64,000 bases of DNA from Sipunculus nudus (GCA_026874595.1 CM049320.1:37296214-37360213); one strand, 5' to 3'. Positions 34,436 through 47,690 are shown, counted from the stretch's first letter. Notes: generated by a model not told the origin, from the sequence alone. Numbers and translations are program-made.

Positions 34436-36209
34436 AAATTTTCGCCCTTTCACATAACCTCATGTGATAAGGTTAAAAAAAGAAGCACACAGTACGTTAA
34501 GCCATGACACTAAGTTCGGCACACAAAAAAACGATTATCCGGTTGAACTGTCATGCAAGTGAGCACACGAAAACAGTTGCTTAGAGGATGCAAACAATGA
34601 TATCTATATATTTCAATAGCTGAACTGAAACCTTCGATTTTTCAAGATGAGTTTAGCAATGTAACGTTATATCAGTTGAGATCGAATAAATCATGTGTAA
34701 CCAACGTCTCTAAAAAGTAATGAGGAAAATCATAACACTTTTCATCTGATCAAATGAACGCTCAGCTTCACCAAAACACGCTATATTGTCAGATCTGAAA
34801 ACAGAGTGGGGGATTCCCAATCACTATCCTTGCACACGCCCGGCGTGATATTGAATAAAATTAATTTATCCAAAGGGTAATTACCTTGTCAAAATATTCT
34901 TTTAGTTGGTTTCATATTTTTTACATATAAATATAATTGCATTAGACTGAGACAACATTTTGTCCGTAAGAAATTTGCCTCATCTTTACGGCTCAGCCGG
35001 CTAGCCAGCCACAACGATGTCCACTCAGCCATCATCATTATTCTTAGACCTGAGCCGGCTCAGCCGGCTAGCCAGCCAGTTTTTCTTCCAGCCAGCCGAT
35101 TTACAGGTCAACGGCTGGCTCCCAGGTCTGTGAATACGAAAGTTTCATGCAAAACAATCCTGGTACACAAAATCTCCAATTGTCCTGCTAAATACGTTGT
35201 CATGGTTCAGTTTTTTTTCAGTTAACACAGTCCGTGTGGTTATGTTAACCATAGCAAGACAGCGTGTTTTGAAGTCCGATCTTGCGCATGCGCAAATACT
35301 CCAAGATAAACAGATTTAGCATAATGGGAAACATTAAAGAACAATCTTGATTTGTGAAGTTGCCACCAGGTGGCGTGTTCGCTATATTAATATTTTATAC
35401 CACTGATCGCGAGATTTTCCACATTTTAAACAGTAGTACGCAAACGGGTGTTTTTTAAACGAAATATTAAAAGATGCCATTACATTTTTATGTCGTGTAT
35501 ACGTAACCGACCTGGAATGTGAATAGGTCCCTTTAATTTTATTTTGTTATATTACAACGAAACCATGCCATAATTATTACATTTTTGTGAGTTTGAAAAT
35601 TTGCACTATTTTTACTTGAATAATCTTATGATTAGTATCTTTTGCAGTTTTATGCTGGCAGTGTGTACGAACCTAAATTTCTTGCCATTGTATAAGCACG
35701 TCATGTCAATGCCACATACAATTTGTCATCCTAATGGCGGGGTGTGATAATCATAAGACACAGAGTTTGGTCCAATGAAACACAAGCAAAGGGTCGATTT
35801 TGACATTTTTAAATGGCAGATTCTTTTACATGACAAGAATCTTTTCTAATAACGGTAATATCGAGAACGTGTGTTTGTGGGTGGCTAGTTCTATAAAGAA
35901 GCAGATTCGTAACCTGGAGAACCTTTAGCAATATGACTTATTGAGGTTGCCTGGACCAAGGATATTCCGGGCAAATGATAAAACATTTGTATTCCAGAGA
36001 CCTATATAACATGTAGAACTGAAACTTTGTCCTAGTTGCCTTATACATGTTTTACATATTTAAATGAATTAGGAGGCTCGCCAGAGCAGTGACACACGCA
36101 CACGCCACACAAATGACATACACAGGTCATTAACACTCCGTCACTAACATACTGTTTAAAACAATGAATGACCCATTTTACCTTTTACAGAAACAAAAGT
36201 GTAAAACAA

Positions 36210-37140
36210 AATAAATAATAATAATAAAAATTTAATAATAAATTATTTATTAAGCGTAAATGGCAACAGAAATTATGCCCTCAACGCTCTCCATGATAAA
36301 AAAGGCGACAATGACTTTAGCTAGATTAGCAATGAATAAAAGCATAAAAAATACGACCATGTTGAAACAATAAAAACGTTCAAGAGAGTTCAATTCGTAT
36401 CACGGAAGTTCACGGATAACATAATCCGTGAAACTGTCTGAACAAATGAGTTTTTAAATGCGATTTAAAAGCTGATAGATTGGATTGTGTCCGCAGGTGC
36501 TGCGGTAATGCATTCCAAAGTTGAGGACCATGCATACAGTCGATGACTTTATGAATCGAACATCTAAGAGATTCTGGTGGGAAGAGCGAAGCAAAAATTA
36601 AAGATGGTACGGTTTGATGAATTCCTGCAGATAGTGTAGAGCCAATCTGTTTTTTTTTTATACCAGGACAAGAACTTTAAAATGAATCATCTAACAAACT
36701 GGCAACCAATGAAGAGCATGGAGCACAGGTGTGATGTGATCAGATTTTCTGGTTAGAATGCGAGCCGCCATATTCTGTATTTGCTGCAATATCTGTATCG
36801 GAACAGAAAGGAGGCTAAAAAGCAGTGCATTACATAAGTTTAGTTGAGAAGTGATGAAGGCATGAACCAACTTCTCTGCAGCATTTTGATTGAGATTACC
36901 TTTCATCTTACCGATGTTATATAAATATGAAAATAAGCCGTACGACACACTTTTAATGAGCCTCCGTACTGGCACTCGAGTCCATAATAACACCTAATTA
37001 CCTGACTAAAGTACTTGCTTAAGCGTAATGGTCGTCAATAAAACAGGACAGCTGAGCCTCTTTGAGATATGCTTCGAACATATTAACATGACTTCTGCAT
37101 TTCCATCAATCTTTTGTAAACTCTTGAGGCTCATCCAATA
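36210..37140 (-). mobile_element. LINE (CR1/L2-like) 3' fragment
   Basis: The minus-strand frame 36993-36691 encodes the end of a non-LTR reverse transcriptase: NLNQNAAEKLVHAFITSQLN, then LLSVPIQILQQIQNMAARIL and HITPVLHALHWLPV, the standard C-terminal pattern of CR1/L2/Rex-like LINEs. An AT-rich tail with TTATTATTATT units lies at its 3' end (plus-strand 36208-36250), as expected. It is 5' truncated, and B has no counterpart, so it inserted into A after A and B separated. Confidence 0.75.
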
Positions 37141-37559
37141 ATCCACATTTCTACGAATAATTCATATAATCGGCTGGTTTAACCAAAAATTAGGGTCCAT
37201 ACTTAAAGGGTTAAGCTGTGTTCCCATGTTGACATATATGCGTGAACCAGCTCATAAGTTTTTTTTACTATGTTGTTTCCTTGTGTCCATCAGCTTATAT
37301 GCGTATGTGTGTGATAATCGCTGCAGGAATAATTTACATGCATGAATTCAGGGATCCGGGGTAAAATAATGTCACTCAACCATCTTTGTTGGAACATCTG
37401 CCAGATCCGCTGCACTAGAATATATGTCTGCCAGATCAAGCATATAGGCGCACATGGAAAAAAAGCTTTACAACGCTAACATCCAGGGAATACATTAAGA
37501 AGGTAGTTTGTGTTTTTCTGTGTCTGTGTTATCTAAGCAATTAAGTACATATGTCTTGC

Positions 37560-37870
37560 GAAAGGTTTGCGCTTCAGAGACACAAAGCACCCCCTGTTTT
37601 GGAGATGGTGAGACAGAATCTCAGCCGAGGCGATGAGAATTTTTCACGGTCGACCATAACCCATGGTGAGCGCTCAGCATTCTGAAGGGGAAGGTCGTGT
37701 CCTGGGGGGTTCCTCGCTGATATGACCCGGAAATTGGGACGATTACGAACCCAGGGCACGCAGGTGCAGTAGGCACTGGGCCTAGTTAACACCAGATGTA
37801 AATATTACTAGTAAAGATAGCATTAAAAAATTAAGGCGGTTACCTCAACAACAAAAACAAAAAAAAAAAG
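37560..37870 (+). mobile_element. tRNA-derived SINE, family 1, copy 1
   Basis: Shares with the copies at 43747-44130 and 47400-47690 a head (CTCAGCCGAGGCG), a middle (GGGGGTTCCTCG with GACATGACCC-like sequence) and a 3' end (AGCATT..AAGGCGGTTAC) followed by a poly-A tail at 37848-37870. The tRNA boxes are eroded here. Confidence 0.75.
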
Positions 37871-38819
37871 TTTTATAGGTTTGCTGAAATTGGATTTCAA
37901 TCCAACAGGGCATCATGTCAGGTATCAGATCTTGGCTTGCTTGATTTTATTTCATTGATTCATAGCCCTCATTAGGCGTATTCGATTAATAATTTTTACG
38001 TGAAGTTGATTTTAAGGGATCTAATCAGGTTCTAGGCATGCTGAATTTAACCGAAAAATAGCGTCTACTGTTTTGAAACAAAATGGCTGGCCCCTTCCTG
38101 CCAAAATGTTACCTGAATCGGTTGGCTTACTCCTGTTTACAAGTGTTGAAATCGGACGGGGAATGATCATTGGCGCCAACATAAACATAGCGAAAAACCG
38201 ATCTGCGTTTTCTGTTTTTCTTTTCAAAGCTTACAACCGGTGTTTCACAACCGTGCATGCTCATGTTTTACAGCCGATGTTTCAAATTCACAACCGTGCA
38301 CAAACATGTTTGGACTGCTGCTTGTTTGGGATCTGTCGCATGCACAGAATCGGACCCCAGTCACCCGGTCTTGTTATGGTAAACAGACACACGTGGATAG
38401 TGTTTACTCGCACGTTTAACCATAACAAGGTATTATCTAGCTGAAACTGAAGTATTTATAGATCATGTACTGGGTTGATCTTGCTGAGAAACCTTGGTAT
38501 AAAGCAAAACTGAACGAATAGTGTGAAAGAATAGGCATAATATTGCCCTGGTTATGATCCTTCAAACTCAAACAACCTACACAGTGACAAAGTGCTTCAC
38601 TGGAATTCCCAAATATTCCATTTACCTGCAGGTAAACATGCAGGCCCAGGAGTGTCTTAATTTGTAAATTAGGAGGCATTATTAATACTGTCAATAAATG
38701 ATTGACTACTTCTGCATAGAATTAAGAGCCTACGTGATGCTGTGTTAATCAGTTTATCTGCGAATGAATTAAAGGTTGAATCAAAACCAGACTAAAAATC
38801 AAACACCTCTTTCGAAACC

Positions 38820-40210
38820 TCAAATTAAGTCTCTGTTACCCATATTCTTCCAGCTATGGGGCTCCAAAGTACGCCCCAGAATAATGGAAAATTTAATAGA
38901 AAAGCTTAAGTATCTGCAAAACTAATGTATTGATCACCATGATTTTTTGCATGGATATTGATCATGGAGTGTTTCATCAGTTTCTGCAGACTGGTAGTGC
39001 CACCTGTATTTTTGATTATTTTATGATTTTTTCTCTATTTTTGAGACCTTTAAAATACGGTCATCTGTTAATAGGGCACAGATCGTAACCGCTGGACCAA
39101 AATCTTCTAACTTAAGATCCAGAAGGGTCCATGAAAAATCTCCTTGGAAACCTAAAATTAGGTCTCTGTTACCCATATTCTTCCAGCAATACGGCTGCGA
39201 AGTACCCCCAGAATAATGGAAAATTTCATAGAAAAGCTCAAGTATCTGAACAACTATTGCATTGATCACCATGATTTTTTGCATAGAAATTGGTCATGGA
39301 GTGTGTCATTACTTTTTGAAGACAGGTGGCGCCACCTGTATTTTTATTAATTTAATGATTTTTTTACTGTATTTTTGAGACCTTTAAATATACGGTCATC
39401 TGTTAACAGGGCACAAATCTTAACTACTAGACCTAGAATCTTCTTACTTAAGATCCAAAAAGCCCAATGAAATATCTCCTTTGAAACCTGAAATTAGGTC
39501 TCTGTTACTCATATTCTTCCAGCTATGGGGCTTCAAAGTACCCCCCAGAATAATGGAAAATATGTTAGAAAAGCTCAAGTATCTGAACAACTTATGCATT
39601 GATCACCATGATTCTTTGCATGGATATTGATCATGGAGTGTTTCATCATTTTCTACAGACTGGTTGCGCCACCTTCATTTTTAAAAATATTTTTTCTCTA
39701 TTGTTTAGACTTTTAAAGATGCAGTCATCTGTTTACAGGGCACAAATTGTTACCGCTGGACCTAGAATCTTCTATCTTGACATACAGGGAGGCCCACGAA
39801 AAGTCTCTTAGGATACCTAAAATTAGGTCTATATTACCCAAAACCTCTGAGCTGTGGGGAAATACCCCAAGATTAATGGAAAAATTGAAGCAAAAGCTCA
39901 AGTATCTGAACAACTAATGCATTGATCACCATGATTCTTTGCATGGATATTGATCAAGTAGTGTTTCATCAGTTTCTACAGACTGCTGGTGCCACCTGTA
40001 TTATTTTGTTTTTTTTACGATTTTTTTCTCTTTTTAGACCTTTTAAGATGCGGTGTTCTGTTAACAGGGCACAAATCATATTGACTGAACATAGAATCTT
40101 TCAACTTGACATCCTTGAGGGTCAATGAACAATCTCCAAGGAAACCTGAATAAGGTCCCTCTTACCCATACCATTTTGAGCTATGGCGCTCAAAAGTGCC
40201 CTCAAAACAG
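38820..40210. repeat. Satellite array, period about 332 bp
   Basis: Five consecutive units, recognised by TCTGTTACCCATATTCTTCC-like starts near 38831, 39163, 39499, 39828 and 40158. Each has TGGAAAATTT, GATCACCATGATT, GTGCCACCTGTATTTTT and AGGGCACAAATCGTAACCG-like blocks in order. A related monomer fragment lies at 41510-41700 and related longer units at 58.9-63.9 kb. Confidence 0.9.
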
Positions 40211-43200
40211 TTAAAAGTTTTAAACAAAAGCAGTGCACTGTCACACAGATTCCCTGAGATATATTGTTATGTATATATAATCAATTGTGATACATTTATT
40301 CTGTATGTGACAATGTACAGTGGAAGACACAGCCAGTTGTTTTGTACCCACTTTGACCACACTGGTAACAATGACCTGTGTCCAGTGAGATGTAACAAAA
40401 ACCCCCAGGTGGTCTTTGTGTCAAAGACCTGTAACAATAGCCCTTAAACAAGAATAGGGCTGCCATAATTTCACTAGTTCTGCGCAGTGTGCCGATAATT
40501 GTTGTCACGGCTCCTTTTAGCAAGAATAGGGCTGTAAGCCAGTAGCTCTGCTAGAGTAAACATGAAACTCTCTCAACATGAACTGTTAGACGCCTGAGGG
40601 CTGCACAACATGTATGTTACTCATGCAGTCGTACACTGAATCAAGACCAAGAGCCGTGTTTTCTTCATTTACTTTCTGGTATGGCCAGCTATAGACTTTT
40701 AAATGCACATCAAACCATGGTACGAACTGTGCCACACTCAGAATGCTGATGTCTTGTATAAAAAGACTGTTTTTAGTGTACAGAGGCTTTATGGAGACCG
40801 GGGGATACCAGCACCGGCGGTACACGGGCACCCCCAGAAGTGCCGAGAATGGTGGACTTCAGACTGTGACTCTGTGATACTTCTTGCATGAAAGGTTAGC
40901 CATTGTAGAATTGTTCTTGGTACCCAAAAGCAGAACTGACTCTATGGTAGCCCCCTTAAATGTATTTATGAAATAGTACTGTCTTTACATCTGCAAAATA
41001 CTATAATACTTGATTTTATAAAATCTTAGATACTATAATAATTGATAACAAAATCCTAAGATATGTAGGAGACTCATTACCTTATTTGGGACCCAGAGTG
41101 ATGACCTTTCTTTCATAAATTGCTTTATCTCTATTAAAATACTGGCTCTGTTACCCCTAAATGTTGGGATTTTTTTTTTTGCCTCTACTGATTGATTGCG
41201 TCCTTTCCTCTTGGCTTCATCTTCTTCTAGTGCCGAACTGTAGTTACCCGGATCTAAAAGGACTGCATATTCCACTCATGTTTCTTTTGTAATTTATAGT
41301 ACCTAATCTGGGCATTACTTTCCGGCATATTTCACAGTGAAGTGCTAATTACTTCCCTCGATATCATATTGCACTTGTATGCACTTATATTCATTTAATT
41401 TATTGTACATCTTTCAGTTGTTGGTCATTTGTACAGAAATGTGCGAACGTTTTCTTATGATAAGCTAAGTTCTAAATGAACAACGGGCAAGGTGCATAAG
41501 GTCAGGGGACCTTAGGATGCAAAGCTTGACATGCACAAATCATAACCATTGGAAATAGAATCGTCTGTTTTGACATTCAGGGAGGTCAATAACAAGTCTC
41601 CTTGCAAACTTGAAATTATAGGTGTCTATAATTCATATTTTCCAATTTATGCGGCATCTTAGATGACCCCAGAAATAATGCAAAATACACACAAATTGGG
41701 AGATTCCCAGGATTGGGTGAATGGATTGTCCTAAACTTTGGTGTGCTTATGCGTCTTTATGAAATTAAGCTAACTTGCTTGAATGATGGTGCTACCTCCA
41801 TTATATCAATTAGTTCCCTATGCAAGGACATATTGTCAACATGTCAGTCGGTTGAGCGTCATGGGTCACTCGTTTTTCTTTATTCAATTTGGCCCAATCA
41901 CCCATATATCCTTGATAAACTAAAGGTAATCCCTCGGAGCTTTAATTAAAAGAGGCCAGAAAACGTGGATATCACCGCGCACAGCCTGCTTGGTTTGTTT
42001 ATATCAACGTGTTTATAAATTGTTGGGGCCCGACAAAATAATCTTAACAAATTAAACAAGGGCATCTTGCGGCAAGTCAGATAGCCACAGCTTTCCAAAA
42101 GGCATTTTGCTACAAGTGACCTTTCTACCTCCGCATATATGCAACCTATCACTTTAGATTACATGTTTTTTTCCCCATTTGTCAACATTGCTATGTTTAC
42201 AATAATTTTGATGATAAACAAGTTTATACGTCCTTCACCCATGCCTTATAAGAACTTTTCATTACCATAAGCACCCTTAGATCATTGATACATACACAGA
42301 GAAAGCTAGAAATCACATAAATGCTTTTTAAAAGGTAGGTGATAGGGCACCTTTAAAGATGCATTTATTTGTTATGGTGTTTTTTTTTATTTATATTTAA
42401 TTGCTCTATCGAACATCAAGGGAATAAAAGTCCGAGCTTACCATATACGAGGGATCTAATTTCACATAAAACTGTGGCGATTCGGAATATTAGGATAAGA
42501 AAACTTTCAAGAATTTTAAACGATTTCATTGATTTATCCATAATAAATATCCTTAAATTACAGGAAGATTTGCTATAAATTTTACTGCTAAAGGTTCAAT
42601 CCGGTGAAATTACTGCACATCTAACAATGATTCTAATGTAGATTATATGATTATATAAGCAAACAGTCTTGTAAAATGTTTAGAATACCTCATAGCCAAA
42701 GAAGAAATAATTACTAAAATAGCTCGTCAAATGAATTAAGTCTTCATGTGACACTTACAAGTGAGATCAGGCCAGAAGAATAGAGCCTAGTACCAGTGCT
42801 GGCTCTAGTAAGTAAAATACCCTGCATTATTCTTCAAATATGGAGGGGGACTAAATTTATAAATAACCCATATCCTGGTGCACAACAGAAATGCACTAAA
42901 GATAAGGAAATCTCTTAAATTAAAGCAACCTATGCACGTTTAAGGAACATATAGCCTCCCCTGCAGAAGCATTGAATGCAATATTCTAGCCTTCCAATAT
43001 CTGATTAATTTTTCATTCCTCTGTTATTTTATGACTTGTAACACAAATTTTCGTAATTTAATATTAAAAAAAAACAGTGTACCATACAACATAGCATTGG
43101 CAAAGCTTAACTTTTACCCATGCATGACTATAATCGTCACATTTTTCTACCTCAATGGAGCATTCCACAACGGCACAAAAGGACGCATTCTAAAGTAAGC

Positions 43201-43395
43201 GTTTACCATTAATTACTACTTTAAATATTTTACTTCTGCCATATAGATAAATATAGATAAGACCATTTGTGCTTTTGTAACGTGAAACACGCGATTTAAT
43301 AGTCTATTCACAAATCACGCCTCCATAATCTTTATTTGCGAGGACAGGAACGCTATGTGGGCCACCATATATATATGCAGCATATGGTGATCCGA
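40211..43395. other. Spacer between elements A and B
   Basis: No gene recognised. Minus-strand frames at 40586-40831 and 41033-41275 are open but match nothing I know. Bases 41510-41872 are a degraded satellite-related repeat ending GAGCGTCATGGGTCACTCG. Confidence 0.45.
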
Positions 43396-43399
43396 TTGG

Positions 43400-45780
43400 T
43401 ATTTTCCCGTGAAGCACTTCTTTGTCACTGTGCAGGTAGTCGGAGCTTGAAGGGACAAAATCAGGGCAATATTATGCCTATTCTTTCACACTAACAGTTC
43501 AATTTTGCTTAAATACAAAAGTTTCTCAGCGTAAGTATCCCAGTTATGATCTAAATACTTCAGTTTCAGCTAGATAATACCTTGCTATGGTTCTGGAACC
43601 ACAAATAAGCACTATCCACCTGTGTCTGTTACCATATCAAGGCCGGATGACTGGAGTCGGATTCTGTGCATGCGACAGATCCAAAGAAGCAGCCGTTCAA
43701 ACATGTTTGTGCACGGTTGTGAAAAACCCGTTGTAAATTTTGACTGTTTTTTTTTTTCTTTTTTTTTTGTTGAGGTAACCACCTCCCGTTTTTGTCAATG
43801 CTAACTTAACTACGAATATTTATATCTGCAGAATTCAATTCCGGTTTCAGACTACGTGAGAGGGCAGTATCACACGCTTCCTCTAATTTTATATCCTGGC
43901 GTTAACCAGGTACGTAATTGTCCCCATTGCTGGGTCATGTCACCGAGGAACCCCCGAAAGGCGCACTCGTTCGTTAGGGAAACACGGCCGTACCTTCCCA
44001 TTTAGCGTGCACAGTGCTCGCTCTTGGTCGGGACTGACCATAAAAAATCTCACCGCCTCGGCTGATATACGAACTCACGATCTCCCGGCTTTGAGTCCTG
44101 TACTCTACCCCTGAGCCACAGAAGCCGTTTTTGACTGAGCTCCAAAACAAGGCGTTATTCGTATCAACCTCTTGCATGATCTTTGTACTTTATTGCTTTG
44201 ATAGTAAAGTCATAGAAAAACACAAACCATCCTCTTAATGTATTCCCTAAATATTAGCGTTGTAAAGCTTTTTTCCATGTGAGCGTATATTCTTGAACTG
44301 GCAGACGTATATATTATAGTGCAGTGGATTTGGCAGATGTTTCAACAAAGATGGTTGAGTGGAATCATTTTACCCCGGACCCCTGAGTACACGCAGACTT
44401 CATGCGTGAAAATTGCTCCTGGGGTGATTTTCACACACAAACGCATATAAGCTGATGGACACATGGAAACACCAGTCACAACATCTTATGAGCGGGCTCT
44501 CCCGCATATACGCCCACATGGAAACACGGCTTTACCTTTTAAGTATGGACCACAACAATTTTGTTAAACGGAGCAATTATATGAACTTTTCGTAGAAATG
44601 TGAATTTTTACTTATTATCTGTTTTATATTTGTGCTATTGTAACCAGGTAAAATGGGTCAAACATTTTCTTTATTAGTATGTTAATGATGGAGTGTTTAT
44701 ATACTTTTAAACATTATATATAATGTTGTCTTGTGACCCGTGTATGTCGTTTGTGGCGTGTGCGTGTGTCACTGCTCTGGTGAGCCTCCTAATCCCTTTT
44801 CATATGTAATACATGTATAAAGCAACCGTTGCAAAGTTTCGGTTCTACATGTTTTGAAGGGCTCTGGTATACAAAAGTCTTATCAATTACCCGGAATATC
44901 CCTGGTCTAGGGCTCCTAACTAAGGCAGATTGCTAAAGGTTCCCTAATTACGAGTCTCCTTCTAAGATTTATAGAACTCGTCCCTCACCAACTCACGTTC
45001 TCCATATTACATTTAACAGGAAAAATTTTTGCCATGAAAAAGAATTTGCTATGTAAAAATGTCAAAATCGACCCTTTCCTCGTGTTTCTTTGCACCAAAT
45101 CTGTGTTTTATAATTATTACAATACGTGATTGAAGGTGACAGACTATGTGGGATTAACATGACGAGTGCTTATACAGTGGCACGATGTTTACGATTCGGA
45201 CACACTGCTGGCATGAAAATGCAATATGAAATACTAGTATACTTGAGAAAACAAACATTTATATGTAGATTAAATAAGATTAATCAAGAAAAATTCGTGC
45301 TTATTTTCAAACTCATAAAGTTGAATTAATTCTGGCATGGTTTCGTTCTGATGAAACGAAATTCACCTATTCACATACCAGTTGGGTTAAGTATACACAA
45401 CACAAAATATATTGGCATCTTTCTCTTCTGTGTTTAAAAAAAAAAAACGTTTTCGTACTCCTGTTAAACAACGGGGAAAATCTCGCGACCAGTGGTAAAA
45501 AATATAAATATAGCGCATATGCCACCTGGTGGCCGCACGGTGCAACTTCACAAATCAATATTGTTCAAGCACCTTAATGTCTCCCAACATGTTAGACCTG
45601 TTTGTCTGGGAGTATTTGCGCATGCGCAAGATCGGATCTCTGAACATGCGTCTTGCTATGGTAAACAAAAACACGTGGACTGTGTTAACTGGAAAAACGG
45701 AACCATGACAACATATACAGTTGGACTATTTGAGATTGTAAGTTCGTGTATCAGGATGCTGGGAAACGTTTGTATACATC
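43400..45780 (+). mobile_element. Element B: TIR-bearing repeat, inverted copy of A
   Basis: Reverse complement of 35150-38610 in most of its length: 44740-45340 pairs with 35500-36110 (GTGTGTCACTGCTCTGG against CCAGAGCAGTGACAC), 44190-44600 with 37140-37520, and 43400-43740 with 38270-38610. Its own ends are inverted repeats. It lacks the LINE block of A but contains the same SINE. It is non-coding. Confidence 0.65.
43747..44130 (-). mobile_element. tRNA-derived SINE, family 1, copy 2
   Basis: On the minus strand: A box TGGCTCAGGGGTAGAG (plus 44103-44118), B-box-like GAGTTCGTATATC (plus 44064-44076), then the body shared with the other copies, and a poly-A tail (plus-strand T runs at 43747-43769) after GGTTACCTCAAC. 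This is the best-preserved head of the three. Confidence 0.85.
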
Positions 45781-46269
45781 CAACATAAATTGAAAGTGCA
45801 AATATTAATGTAGCTGTTACCTTTATATGTTCATCCCTCATATGTGTTAAACAGATAACTCGTGTGTCGTTTCACAACCATCCTGTCAAATAAACACTCT
45901 CCCTACCAACTGAGTTAGTCAACTCCCTGACATCATTCTAGGTATACTATTCCACCTAAACCGTCATTCACTAACACAATAAGTTGTCCTACCTTACTCT
46001 TTCTTATCATTAGAAACAGGTTTATGAACCAGATAAGAATATTTCATTCATTTTAAAAACATCTAGTGAACTCTCCATTATGCCTAATCTAGACATTATT
46101 TTATCATCAGAATAGGTGGACTTTAATATCTTTATTAATTTAAACAAGGAAAAGTTGATCTGTGAAACAGATCTAGTATGACCCCTGTCTGATGTGGGAA
46201 TATTTAGAAAAACGTTGTAAATACATGTATGAAATTTAAGATGGGTCAATATCACACAGCCAGATTACC

Positions 46270-47015
46270 TCTGCAACCTTGAAAACTGCATGAAGGTCAT
46301 CAATTTTCGAAACTGACCTGGCCCTTGATGAGGTTCGTCAATAGTGGAAGTTTTGTGATTGTGCCTCAAATTATTTTCGAGTTATTGCATTAACATCATT
46401 TGAGCATTAATGCCGCTGTGACCTTGAAATATGGGTCAAGGCCATCCATGCTCGGACTTAACTAGCCCTTTATAAAATGCATCAATTCTGCTGGTTTGTT
46501 GACTGTAGCTCAAATTCTTTTATCACCGCGGCGACTTTGGAAAATGCGTCAAGGTCATCCACGTTCAAACTTAACCTAGCCCTTGACAAGGTGCATCAAT
46601 GCTGTAAGTTTGATGACTGTACCTGAAAGTCTTTTCGAATTACTGCGTTAACAAATGTGTGACGGACGGACTGACGGACGAACGAAGCATTATCGCCTCT
46701 ACGACATGGAAAAATGCGTCAAGGTCATGTAGGTTCGAACTTGACCTAGCCCTTGATAAGGTTCATCAATGTTGCAATTTTGTGACAGTACCTGAAATTC
46801 TTTTCGCGTTATTGCGTTAACGTCATCCAGCATTATCGCTGTTGTGACCTTGAAAATGCGTCAAGATCATCCATCTTTGAACTTGACCTATCCCTTGATA
46901 TGGATCATAGATGCTGCAAGTTTAGTAACGGTATCTTAAATTCTCCCAAGTTAACTTGTTAACAAATATGTGACGGACAGACGGACGGACGGCACGACGG
47001 CAAGACGGACGCTCA
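46270..47015. repeat. Tandem repeat with TCAAGGTCA cores and GACG runs
   Basis: Five imperfect units of about 110-175 bp marked by GTCAAGGTCATCC-like cores (near 46293, 46430, 46543, 46716, 46859), each followed by ACTTGACCTAGCCCTTGA. Two units end in GACGGACGGAC-type runs (46660-46680 and 46975-47010). Confidence 0.8.
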
Positions 47016-47399
47016 CCATTTCTATGTTTCTATGACAATTTCTATGTTTCTATGACAATCAAAATATTTTTTTATGTTAAATGATTAATGACTAAGACAT
47101 GATTGAGCTCAAATTCTCAACTGGTATTTTTCTTGAATATGTCTGATACTGGCATTATATATATAATATTTACCCGTCTGTTACATAAGCTTTTCCCATA
47201 GATAAAATAAAGACGCATAAACCGCTGTAACCTATTTATAGAACCAACCAATAGATGGCAGCAACTTTTCACTTTTCTTCAGACTTAGTACATGCTTCTC
47301 TTTTCCATTTTAAAAAGAAAGAATTATCAAAAAGGAACGGTCGAGAATAAATACCTGAATAGGATCTGTGTGATTATTAACAACAATTATTCATAAACA

Positions 47400-47690
47400 G
47401 CCCTGCTTCTGTGTTCTAGGTGTGGAGCACAGAACTCAAAGCCGAGAGATCGTGAGTTTGAATGTCAGGCGAGGCGGCGAGGGTCCCCCGTTGGTAAGAC
47501 CATGCAAGGGGATGATTACACCACTTTGCCTCGCATGTGCAGTAGTCATCGGGCCTGGCTAAAAGATGGATAAACCAATGCGAGGAAACGGTGCTACTGC
47601 CCTGTCATGTTTTCCAAAACTGCGGATGTACATACTTAATTAAGAAGCATTAAAAATGAAGGCGGTTATGTCCGACAAAAAAAAAATAGT
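47400..47690 (+). mobile_element. tRNA-derived SINE, family 1, copy 3
   Basis: Starts GCTTCTGTGTTCTAGGTGTG (cognate of the tRNA-like head at 44130), continues CTCAAAGCCGAGAGATCGTG and GGCGAGGCGGCGAG, and ends AGCATTAAAAATGAAGGCGG with a poly-A tail at 47679-47688. Confidence 0.8.

Larger units (their letters stand above)
28290..35135. repeat. Large inverted repeat (palindromic structure)
   Basis: The left arm, about 28290-30260, is the reverse complement of the right arm, about 32610-35135. The best-conserved part is 29085-30200 against 32640-33790. Examples: TGATGCAAAGGTCCCCTT at 29097 against its complement near 33760; CATTGGATTCCTTGACCAC in the right arm against GTGGTCAAGGAATCCAATG in the left; and GAAGGAATTAGATG at 30197 against CATCTAATTCCTTC at 32648. 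The loop is about 2.35 kb. Outer parts are more diverged; the last clear pair is GCAGACCTGG (28322) with CCAGGTCTG (35126). Whether this is one element or two inverted copies is not resolved. Confidence 0.75.
35150..38610 (-). mobile_element. Element A: TIR-bearing repeat, inverted relative to element B
   Basis: The two ends of this segment are inverted copies of each other over about 170 bp: 35150-35310 pairs with the reverse complement of 38310-38500 (shared GTTATGGTTA-like, TTTACCATA and GCGCATGCG/GTGCATGCGA strings). The whole segment is also the reverse complement of element B (43400-45780). It carries two blocks B lacks: a LINE fragment (36210-37140) and about 37880-38230. A SINE is shared with B. 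No transposase is recognisable, so it is probably a non-autonomous DNA element. Confidence 0.65.

Noticed and set aside
39021-40128. Several 60-90 codon frames on both strands
   Set aside because: They recur because the underlying 332-bp satellite recurs, and are broken differently in each unit.
41033-41275. Minus-strand 80-codon frame rich in charged residues
   Set aside because: Open but no recognisable family, splice context or duplicate to support it.
44064-44130. Possible tRNA gene on the minus strand
   Set aside because: tRNA-like head of a SINE with body and poly-A tail; two further copies in the window.
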